In this document: one piece after another, positions 29,827-40,400 of the stretch | Layout of the letters: each line of letters starts with the position of its first letter | Position numbering within the stretch: the stretch's first letter is position 1 | NCBI RefSeq assembly: GCF_021917145.1 | Contig: NC_061076.1 | Coordinates: forward strand, 1,345,032-1,409,031 | From: Hypomesus transpacificus | Lineage: Eukaryota; Chordata; Actinopteri; Osmeriformes; Osmeridae | Direction of reading: 5' to 3' | DNA length: 64,000 nt | Program-made: the position numbers and the translations under genes | The notes under the pieces: model-generated | Told to the model about the DNA's origin: nothing | Seen by the model: the letters and a program-made list of their open reading frames with translations, nothing else | Database searches by the model: none

Positions 29827-29962
29827 CCATCATGTTCATCTTCGTCATCTTCGTCATCTTCGTCATCTTCGTCATCTTCATCATCTTCATCATCATCATC
29901 ATTCTAGTTCCTCCTCAGTGATGTGTCAGGAGCTGATTGGTGCAGCAGCAGGGATGTCACTC
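28911..29962 (+). other. Convergent intergenic space
   Basis: Lies between the plus-strand PPxY gene and the minus-strand retinol-saturase-like gene. No coding signal; it contains the CAT repeat and presumably the 3' untranslated region of the minus-strand gene. Confidence 0.45.
29683..29905 (+). repeat. CAT trinucleotide repeat
   Basis: About 220 bp of ATC/TTC triplets, giving poly-Ser and poly-Met frames. It lies just beyond the stop codon of the retinol-saturase-like gene. Confidence 0.95.
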
Positions 29963-30121
29963 TCAGGCCTGTTTGCGTCTCTGCAGCTTGGTGATCTTCT
30001 TCAGAGCCAGCAGCTCCATGTAGAGGACCTGATTGAGGACAGCTGAGGCACACAGCAGGCCTCCGTGCACTGCCCCTGCCATCCCGTTACAGAACACGTC
30101 CTGACCTAGACACACACACAG

Positions 30122-30155
<34 letters not shown>

Positions 30156-33100
30156 ACACAAATACACATACACACCAACATTAGAAGAGGTAGAGGCCCC
30201 TGACTGGCGTCTGGGGCTCACCTGTCAGGTAGAGGCCGCTGACTGGCGTCTGGGCGCGGGTGTGGGCCACCACCTCCGGGCTGAAGCGCCCCAGGTTATG
30301 CTCCGCCCCGTACATCTGACCTCGCGGAGCGCCCAGGTAGTGCATGTTGGTCAGGGGTGTGGCTGCGTCCAGGAACGTCACCTGGACGGGTAGGTAGACA
30401 GGTAGACAGGTAGATAAGTTAGACAGGTAGACAGGTAGATAAGTTAAACAGGTAGGTAGACAGGTAGATAAGTTGGACGGGTAGGTAGACAGGTAGACAG
30501 GTAGATAAGTTAGACAGGTAGACAGGTAGATAAGTTAAACAGGTAGGTAGACAGGTAGACAGGTAGATAAGTTAGACAGGTAGACAGGTAGATAAGTTGG
30601 ACAGGTAGGTAGACAGGTAGACAGGTAGATAAGTTAGACAGGTAGACAGGTAGATAAGTTGGACAGGTAGGTAGACAGGTAGACAGGTAGATAAGTTGGA
30701 CGGGTAGGTAGACAGGTAGACAGGTAGATAAGTTAGACAGGTAGACAGGTAGATAAGTTGGACAGGTAGGTAGACAGGTAGACAGGTAGATAAGTTAGAC
30801 AGGTAGACAGGTAGATAAGTTGGACAGGTAGGTAGACAGGTAGACAGGTAGATAAGTTGGACAGGTAGGTAGACAGGTAGACAGGTAGATAAGTTAGACA
30901 GGTAGGTAGACAGGTAGACAGGTAGATAAGTTAGACAGGTAGACAGGTAGATAAGTTAAACAGGTAGGTAGACAGGTAGATAAGTTGGACGGGTAGGTAG
31001 ACAGGTAGACAGGTAGATAAGTTAGACAGGTAGACAGGTAGATAAGTTAAACAGGTAGGTAGACAGGTAGACAGGTAGATAAGTTAGACAGGTAGACAGG
31101 TAGATAAGTTGGACAGGTAGGTAGACAGGTAGACAGGTAGATAAGTTAGACAGGTAGACAGGTAGATAAGTTGGACAGGTAGGTAGACAGGTAGACAGGT
31201 AGATAAGTTGGACGGGTAGGTAGACAGGTAGACAGGTAGATAAGTTAGACAGGTAGACAGGTAGATAAGTTGGACAGGTAGGTAGACAGGTAGACAGGTA
31301 GATAAGTTAGACAGGTAGACAGGTAGATAAGTTGGACAGGTAGGTAGACAGGTAGACAGGTAGATAAGTTGGACAGGTAGGTAGACAGGTAGACAGGTAG
31401 ATAAGTTAGACAGGTAGGTAGACAGGTAGACAGGTAGATAAGTTAGACAGGTAGACAGGTAGATAAGTTGGACAGGTAGGTAGACAGGTAGACAGGTAGA
31501 TAAGTTGGACAGGTAGGTAGACAGGTAGACAGGTAGATAAGTTAGACAGGTAGACAGGTAGATAAGTTGGACAGGTAGGTAGACAGGTAGACAGGTAGAT
31601 AAGTTAGACAGGTAGACAGGTAGATAAGTTGGACAGGTAGGTAGACAGGTAGACAGGTAGATAAGTTAAACAGGTAGGTAGATAGGTAGGTAAGGTCGAC
31701 AGGTAGGGTGCTACAGAAAGAACCCCCCCCCCCCACACACACACACACACACCTTGTCTCGGAGCTGAGGGAAGATGTCCAGAGCCCAGTCCAGAAGCTC
31801 GTGGGCCATGGCCATCTTCAGCTCCAGGTAGTCCTGTCCTCTCCTGCTCAAGCTGGTGTCCTGCCACTCCTCAAACCACTCAAATCGAGCCATGGTCAGC
31901 AGCGTCATACACGACTTACCTGGAGGGGTCAACAGGGTCATGTAAGACTTACCTGGGGTAGAGGGGGGGTATTTGCATATAGTGTAATAGTATGTGTGTG
32001 AGCTCATGTGGAAAGGTGTGTGTGTGTGTCAGTTTGAACGTGCCGTGTGTGTGTGTACCTGGGTGCCTGAGGCTGGAGCTGGGGTCTTTAGCGGAGGGGA
32101 AGGTGATGAACATCATAGGAATGTTTCCCAACACCTCGTCTCTGCTCAGAGAACTGTAGCGCTCCATCCTAACATGAACAACAAGGAACCATCAAACAAC
32201 ATGATGACACACACGTCTGACACATCATTTTCTAATCTTATACTGACCGCTCTGAGACTGCTGGAACATGAATAGAGCATACTGATCATTTTATTTCAAG
32301 GATTACTGTCCTCTACTGGTGGCAGGAAGAGAGGACAGAAGAAAGGACGGCAGTGAGGAGAAAGGAGAGGGAAGGACTGAAGGGAGACAGGAAGGAAGAG
32401 CTGCAACATGATTGGAGGGTGAAAAAGAAAGGAAAGACAAAGGATGATAAAGGATGGAGAGACAGAGGGAGGGAGGGGAAGGTCAGGGAGAAAGAGAAGG
32501 AGGGAGGGAGGAGGAGACAGGAGGTCAGAGTAGGGAGGACAGCAGGGAGACAGCGTGACTGACATTGCGTCCAGGTCGTTGTGTTTGTACATCCAGAAGT
32601 TGGTGGAGACGATACCCAGCTCCTCCTTGCTGCCGTCCAGACCCACGAAGACCAGGAAAGAGCCCATCCCATGACGCACCATGCCCAGCAAGGAGCGCAC
32701 CTCTGACGACACACACACACAGAAACACACACACAGAAACACACACAGAAACACACACTGTGTTGTACCGAGTTGAGAGAGTGCTGTGTTTCTGTGTTGT
32801 AGGAGAGGCTCTCTGTCTGTCAGCATGTGTGTCTGTGTGTGTGTCCTCACCTGCCTTGGCCTGCACCTGCGGAGGCAGAAACTTCTGGAAGGTGTTGAAG
32901 ATGCCAGCGTTGGAGATGATCACCGGAGCCAGGACCTCAACTTCCTCCTGTCTCTTCCGCACCGTCACCCCTGGCAACCATCACCCCGACAGATGTGATG
33001 TCACCGGACAGGCAGCAGTGAAGAGATGGATGAAGGAGGACAGGGAGAAGATGGAAACATACAGGAGGAACAAATGTAGGATGGTGATGAAAGAGGAGGT

Positions 33101-33777
33101 TGTAACCTTCCTGACAGGAGGGTTTGTGTTACTGCCCCATGCAAGCACACCCAAGTTGCCTTCTGGAAGCCCAAAGACCAGCGCTTCTTCTCTGTACTGA
33201 CCGTAGGCGCTGCCGAGCTGGTCCACCAGGACTCGCTGCACAGGTGCTCTGACCAACACAGCGCCCCCTGCCTTCCGGATGACTGGGATGATGTTGAAGG
33301 CAAACTCGCTGGCGCCCCCTCTGGGGTAGTAGGCGCCACGCTTGTAGTGGTGCAACAGCAGCGCGTTGATCAGGAAGCTGGAGTCCTTCGGAGGGACGCC
33401 TGGAGACACAGGACAGCCGATCACAAAGAGATGATCACAAGGACAGCCAATCACAGAGGAAGAACTACAGAGGACAGCCAATGACACAAGAACAGAAAAA
33501 TATTGAAGGAAAGAAAGAAACCAGGTGTACCATAGAAAAGGTAGGCAGACAGGGCCTGTAGATCTTTGTTCTGAGTGAGTCGGGACATCATCTCAGAGTG
33601 GCTGGTTGTTGCCAGGCGGAAAACTGAAGAAATGCGCTCCAATAGGCCGGTCTTGATCAGGAAGTGGACCAACCACAGAGGGATCATCTTCAGAGAGGCG
33701 ATGAGAGGGGCGCGGCGAGCTGCCAGCTTCAAGGGAGACGACATGGTTACACGTATCCCAGTTTTGACACAACATTA

Positions 33778-33841
<64 letters not shown>

Positions 33842-34933
33842 TCATCAGCCTGATCAGCTCGTCCACGGCCTCCTCCTCTCCGGGGAACTGCCTCCGGAGG
33901 CTGGCAGCCATCTCCGTCTTGCCAGCGTGGAGGTGGTACTCCCTGCGACTCTCTCCCTGACCCAGGATCAGCGTGTCGTAATGCTGCTCCAGCCGGGCGA
34001 ACTGCAACTGGCCCTCCGTGATCTGATCCAGGACCACCCTCAGCAGGCTGCCCTCGTGGAGCTGGCCCAGGTAGTGGATACCTGTGGAGGAGGGGGAGAG
34101 GAGGGGCAGAGGGGGAGAGGAGGGGCAGAGGGGGAGAGGAGGGGGATGGATGGATGTGTGGATGGAGAGGAAGGGGAGGGTAGGGGGATGGATGGATGTG
34201 TGGATGGAGAGGAAGGGGGAGAGGAGGGGGATGGATGTGTGGATGGAGAGGAGGGGGAGAGGAGGGGGATGGATGTGTGGATGGAGAGGAAGGGGAGAGT
34301 AGGGGGATGGATGTGTGGATGGAGAGGAAGGGGAGAGTAGGGGAATGGATGTGGGGGTGGAGAGCAGGGGGAGAGGAGGGGGATGGATGTGGGGGATCTT
34401 ACCTACGTCAAACTCAAAGCCCTGGTTCTGGAAGGTGTGACAGCAGCCACCAGCCTGGTCGTGTTGCTCCAGAACCAGAACCTTCTTACCGGCCTTTGCC
34501 AGGACTGCGGCCGCCGTCAACCCTCCGATCCCACTGCCGATCACCACGGCGTCCAGATGCTCCGGAACGCGGTCCACACGGAACCCTGCGAACACAGGCC
34601 TTCCTCATCAGCAGGAACATGGTCATTGTCACTGCATCACCAGATACCATTACGTTTGAACTCAGCGCTGTCACAGGGTCTAAACCTCAGCCCTTGTCAG
34701 AGATGTAGGAATCCAGGACCACAGGTTAGGGTGAGGGTTAGGTCACATACTGTAGCCTGGAACTCACCCTTCTTCAGCACCTCATCTCTCTGCTTGCTGT
34801 TGGTGACCAGAGGTCCCAGAGGCCGCAGACAGTCCTGGCTGAAGACTTTGTGTCTCCCCCTGGTGGCCAGGAAGCCCAGCAGCAACCCCAGCCCCAGAAC
34901 GACAGCTGCTCCACACAGCAGCACTGCCCACAT
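29963..34933 (-). CDS. Retinol-saturase-like FAD oxidoreductase (all-trans-retinol 13,14-reductase family)
   Basis: Eleven exons on the minus strand: 34768-34933, 34403-34585, 33840-34081, 33531-33726, 33202-33399, 32851-32970, 32564-32702, 32059-32168, 31753-31919, 30222-30381 and 29963-30105. All phases agree and give about 607 residues, against 610 for human RETSAT. The family saturates the 13-14 double bond of all-trans-retinol at the endoplasmic reticulum. Visible are an N-terminal hydrophobic anchor ([20 protein letters not shown]), the dinucleotide-binding [10 protein letters not shown] with VLVLEQH and GGCCHTF, then [66 protein letters not shown] and a C-terminal [12 protein letters not shown] substrate/FAD block. 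Human RETSAT is on chromosome 2 whereas all neighbours here match 17q, so this may be a separate paralogue; substrate is not shown by sequence. Exon 9 has two possible in-frame acceptors. Confidence 0.93.
30390..31690 (-). repeat. ACAGGTAGATAAGTT minisatellite filling intron 10 of the retinol-saturase-like gene
   Basis: About 1.3 kb of tandem units built from GACAGGTAG, GTAGATAAGTT and GGACAGGTAGGTA with a higher-order pattern. It occupies nearly all of intron 30382-31752 and abuts the exon 10 acceptor at 30382. Confidence 0.96.
33786..33838 (+). repeat. CA microsatellite
   Basis: CA tract immediately next to the donor of exon 3 (33840) of the retinol-saturase-like gene. Confidence 0.92.
34088..34398 (-). 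repeat. GGATGGATGTGTGGATGG minisatellite
   Basis: Fills intron 2 (34082-34402) of the retinol-saturase-like gene with units of GGGGGATGGATGTGTGGATG plus GAGAGGAGG spacers. Confidence 0.9.
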
Positions 34934-37424
34934 CCTGGCAGCTGGCTCTGGGCTGTCTCACTGACCAGCTGGCTGGCTGGGTGATTGTCTGGATGACTGG
35001 CTGGCACAACCTTCTGCTGAAAACCCAAAACCTCCCTCAACTCCTCACCGCTTCACGGAACAATCCCACTCTGGGCCAGACAGACACCAGTCAGATGGTC
35101 CACTCTTGGAAGTCCTCTACTGGTCTCTCTCTCTTTCTTTCTCTCTCTTTCTCTCGGGATACCAACTGGACGCATGAGTCTTTACAGCCCCCAATGAGCT
35201 CTGGTTAAGGGAGGAGGAGATAAGGAGGAGGAGGAGGAAGGGATGGATGGATGGGGAGGTGGTAAAATGATTCTCCACCCTGGTCACGAGAGAGACAGAC
35301 AAAGAGAGAGAGACACAGAGAAAGCCTGAGAAACTGAAAGAGTGAGGGGAAGGGAATAAACGTTTTCATTCAGAGTTGATGTGTGGTAATAATCATAATT
35401 GTATACAATTTGTTGGCCCATGTCTTGTTCCACTGATTTTCCAACTTGTTGTGTAGAACAGACTGGACCAGTCTGGAACATTCCCCAGGCCCCAGAAGCA
35501 GCACCATGAGACAGCCATCTGACACCCCACAGGTCACGCCTGTTGTTCAACTACTCTCCTACTTTCTCCACCCCATCTTAATGACAACTTTAGGATCATT
35601 GGGACACCTCGATCGTTCCTGTGTGCGAGTCAGCAGGCTGTCAGCTGACCTCGGGAAAGGGAGGAAGGGATTTGATTGGCCTTGACCATGATATCCCTCA
35701 GGGTTCTGACAGAGGATTAAACACAAAGACCCACCTATGCACTGCATGTGCACACACACACACACACACGTGCACACACACACAGACAGAACAGTTAGGA
35801 GTCAAGGATCTGTAACCAGTCAGACGTCATTCAGACCAATCACAGAGACACAGTTAAATTTGAACAGATGTCAATCAAAGATTTAATCCCTAAGTGTACA
35901 GACAGGTTTCTACAGTGTCACATGATCCCCAGTCATCGTATTCCTGTTGTCCTCTACCTCCACGATGTCACCGGTGACCACTGCTAAAACATGTGAACTA
36001 AACACACATCAAGAGGATGGTTTATCAAAGCCTCTCCTGATCAAAGGAGGCCGAAATGTTGTGACTAGAAAACACGACTTTGCCATGGAAGTAGCTTTCA
36101 GCTGCTCTCTGATTGGCTGACTGTGAAATCTCAGAAAACAGATCCCTAATCAGCCTGAGGGATCAGCGATTTCAAGGTCCAATCAGAGCGTACATCCTGA
36201 AAGCCCATCATAAAGGATCTACTGTTCTCAAAATGAGATGTTCAATGTTATGACATTTCAATGTTTTTTTTCACCCTAAACTTTGATTGGTTACACTCAA
36301 GCTAGTTAGATTACTCCTTGTAATGTATTCTTTAAAAACTTTAAAGGATCGGTAGACATCCTGATCTCTTATAGTGGTATCAAAGTATTTTGAGACGTTT
36401 ATATAAAAAATAAATAAAGTAGTTAGCTTTTCAAACTGACCAAGTTCTCTGACAGACTGGCAGACATAAGCTCTACTGAAAAATCCACTTTTAAAGGTAG
36501 AAAAAAAGCAACAAATATGAAAACACCATTTCAAGTGTTGGTTACTGACGGTGATGATGTCACACCACACAATCACTGGGTTTACAAAGAAAGCAGAGGT
36601 ACAGATGAAGGAGTCAAATAAAGATATGTCAAGTACTATTTTGAAGCCACTAAGCCACCAATTACATTATAATCAGTTATTGTAGTACAGACTAACATAT
36701 GAGTGGTTGCATGAATCAGTACACGTGCCACTGTCATTTGAAATTGTACAAATAATTTATGATAAAATTATAATAAACTCAAAACAAACAAAAAACTAAA
36801 AACAAATTGTACAAAAATGTCATTATGAAATTTGGCACAGAAGTAAACTGGGAAATAAGAAAGAGGGGGGTGTATGAGCGTGACAGGGAAGGGGGGGTGA
36901 ATAAGTGTGACAGGGGAGGGGGGGTGTATGAGTGTGACAGGGGAGGGGGGGGGTGTGAGTGTGACAGGGGAGGGGAGGTGTATGAGTGTGACAGGGAAGG
37001 GGGGGTGAATAAGTGTGACAGGGGAGGGGGGGTGTATGAGTGTGACAGGGGAGGGGGGGGGGTGTGAGTGTGACAGGGGAGGGGGGGTGTATGAGTGTGA
37101 CAGGGAAGGGGGGGTGTATGAGTGTGAGGGTGTAGGATGTAGGTGGATGTAAACATTGATGAACTGCTGCCTATGAAGAGAACATGGAGGTTGGAGACAC
37201 ACATACACACACACACACACAGATGGGCACACACACACACAGTCCTTGATGTTTCAGCAACAGATGTGTAGAGGTGTTGTCCAAGCTGTTGTAATTGCGC
37301 CGGTCCATTTTAGAAGATTTCTGGTTGGCAGTGGGACCTGGGGTGCCTGGCCCCCTCTCCTCACTAAACTCCTCCCCCTCTATTTTCCTAAACTCCTCCC
37401 CCTCTTTTTCCCTAAACTCCTCCC
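34934..37424 (-). other. Retsat-like upstream region and mpp2 3' untranslated region
   Basis: Both flanking genes are on the minus strand. No coding exon is seen. An ATTAAA on the minus strand at 35882-35887 could end the mpp2 transcript. A GTGTGACAGGGGAGGGGGGG tandem lies at about 36870-37125 in the presumed mpp2 3' region. Confidence 0.4.
36870..37125 (+). repeat. GTGTGACAGGGGAGGGG minisatellite
   Basis: Roughly eight units of about 32 bp (TATGAGTGTGACAGGGGAGG with a variable G run) in the likely mpp2 3' untranslated region; C-rich in the mpp2 sense. Confidence 0.88.
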
Positions 37425-40400
37425 CTAGAACACCCAGGTAACAGGGACCCACTGCTGGCTCTTGGTAACCGTCTCCAGGGAAGTCTTGATGGTGCGGTAG
37501 GTCTCGTCCAGGTTGTCGTTGACAACGGTCAGATCAAAGTAGTGTCCGTAGGCTTGCTGGATCTTGGCACTCTCGTCCACCGTGCGTTTCAGCTCCACGT
37601 CCTGCAGGGGGCGACACAGAACCGGTTAAAACAGATTACCCTCCAGGACACGCACTCACACACCGTCTTGCCTAAACACACAGTCTATCCTACAGTGTGC
37701 GTACACTGACAAGAACAGGACAACACACACACATGCAGCCCGTCTGTCTGCTGGCCTGTCTGTATGTCTGTCTGCTTGTTTGTCTTCTTGTCTTCTTGTC
37801 TGACTGTCTTCTTGTCTGACTGTCTGACTGTCTGTCTGTCTGTCTACTTGCCTGACTGTCTGCTTGTCTGACTGTCTGCTTGTCTGACTGACTGTCTGTC
37901 TGCTTGTCTGACTGTCTGTCTGTCTGTCTGTCTGCTTGTCTGACTGCCTGTCTGTCTGTCTGTCTGACTGCCTGTCTGTCTACTTGCCTGACTGTCTGTC
38001 TGTCTGCTTGTCTGCCTGTCTGTCTGTCTGTCTGCCTGTCTGTGTGTCTTACCGTGAGCAGCTTGCTGACCACCCCGGCCTCGACCGCCGAGCTGTTTAT
38101 GGCCTTCAGGACCTCAAAGTCTGGAGCCTCGACAAACACCACGTAGGGGAGGAACTCTGATGTATGCAGCGCCTTCAGAGCCTGGGGTACACACACAAAC
38201 GGCAACCGTAACCCTTAATGTAATGCTAACCCTAACCCTAACCCTAACCCTAACCCTAACCCTAACCCTAACCCTAACCCTAACCCTAACCCTTCAGAGC
38301 CTGGGGTACACACACAAACGTCAACCGTAACCCTTAATGTAATGCTAACCCTAACCCCATAAACCCCCCTGAAAACAGCACGTCAAAAGTTGTGATGATC
38401 AGGAAAAGGTCCTCATCCATTCAATGATTCCTTTGTTTACTCTTGTTGAGGGGACATCAGGGTCCTGTCCTCCACACTGCGTCCAGACCGCCCTACCTGA
38501 GGGTTGACGTCCAGGATGCAGACCCGGCCGGCCTCCACTACCTCGTGGATGGAGTCGATCTTGGTCCCGTACATACTGCCGTCGTACTCCCCATGCTCCA
38601 GGTAGCGGCCGGCCTTCACGTCGGCCTCCATCTTGCTGCGGCTGGTGAAGGCGTACATCTGGCCCTCGCGCTCGCCAGCCTTGGGCTTCCTGGACGTGTC
38701 TACGTGACAGGAAGTACATGACAGGAAGTGCATGACAGGAAGTGCAAGGCAGGAAGTCAGCTGAGGTAGGTGAGCGGGTAGCTAGTGATGGGTGGATGGT
38801 AGTTATGGAAGGTAATGTGGTTGTTAGCTAGCGAGTTGGTTTGAGTCACATGGAAGGGTTTGTGACAGTGGATTCGTTTAATAACTTTTGTTGTACTTCA
38901 GGGGTATATCAGTGATTTAGTTAGCTACTTAGTTGTACTTACGGATATAGTGGTTAGTTGATTATTTTGATGTACTTACGGGGTATAGTGGTTCCGAACA
39001 GCTGTGTATCCTTCAACAGCATCTTGTTCTTCAGGCTCCACCTACCCACTCCCTGAGCACCAATCAGAACCAGCGTCTTCCTCCGGAATGGAGGCACCTT
39101 GGCAACCTCCTCATAGATCAACAACTCATGTCTGTCAAACTCTGGGAGGGAGGGAAATAACAGAGAAAAAAGAGAGTTGGAAAGTAGATACAGTTAGAAA
39201 TACATATTTACCAGGTCGTAACAGTATAGTTTAGAATCCATTGCCCCTGGATGGAATCCTGCAGGAGGGAGACCCACCTGCGTTCCTGGTGGTAACATAC
39301 ATCATCTTCTTCTTTTTCTTTCCTCCAACTCCGCTGCACAAAGTACCTGCCACACAGATAAAGTTGAGGACAACAGGTGAGCTAGACAGGCAGGTGATGT
39401 TGGGTGGGTGAGGCAGGAGAGGAGCTGTATGTGAGGCAGGAGAGGAGCTGTATGTGAGGCGGGAGAGGAGCTGTATGTGAGGCAGGAGAGGAGCTGTATG
39501 TTAGGCAGGAGAGGAGCTGTAGGTGAGGCAGGAGAGGAGCTGTATGTGAGGCAGGAGAGGAGCTGTATGTGAGGCAGAAGAGGAGCTGTAGGTGAGGCAG
39601 GTGAGGAGCTGTAGGTGAGGCAGATGAGGAGCGGTAGGTGAGGCAGGAGAGGAGCTGTATGTGAGGAAGGAGAGGAGCTGTTTGTGAGGCAGGAGAGAAG
39701 CTGTATGTGAGGCAGGAGAGGAGCTGTATTTGAGACAGGAGATGAGCTGTAGGTGAGGCAGGAGAGGAGCTGTATGTGAGGCAGGAGAGGAGCTGTATGT
39801 GAGGCAGGAGAGGAGCTGTATTTGAGGCAAGAGAGGAGCTGTAGGTGAGGCAGGAGAGGAGCTGTATGTGAGGCAGGAGAGGAGCTGTATGTGAGGCAGG
39901 AGCTGTATGTGAGGCAGAAGAGGAGCTGTATGTGAGGCAGGAGCTGTATGTGAGGCAGGAGAGGAGCTGTAGGTGAGGCAGGAGAGGAGCTGTAGGTGAG
40001 GCAGGAGAGGAGCTGTATGTGAGGCAGGAGAGGAGGTAAGTGAGGCAGGAGAAGAGGTAGGTGAGGCAGGAGAGGAGCTGTATGTGAGGCAGGAGAGGAG
40101 GTAAGTGAGGCAGGAGAGGAGGTAGGTGAGGCAGGAGAGGAGGTAGGTGAGGCAGGAGAGGAGGTTGGTGAGGCAGGAGAGGAAGTAGGTGAGGCAGGAG
40201 AGGAGGTAGGTGAGGCAGGAGAGGAGGTAGGTGAGGCAGGAGAGGAGCTGTATGTGAGGCAGGAGAGGAGGTAGGTGAGGCAGGAGAGGAGGTAGGTGAG
40301 GCAGGAGAGGAGCTGTATGTGAGGCAGGAGAGGAGGTAGGTGAGGCAGGAGAGGAGGTAGGTGAGGCAGGAGAGGAGCTGTATGTGAGGCAGGAGAGGAG

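Noticed and set aside
30390-31690. CRISPR-like or centromeric satellite array
   Set aside because: Units are short variants of GACAGGTAG and GTAGATAAGTT without unique spacers and lie within an intron of a coherent gene.
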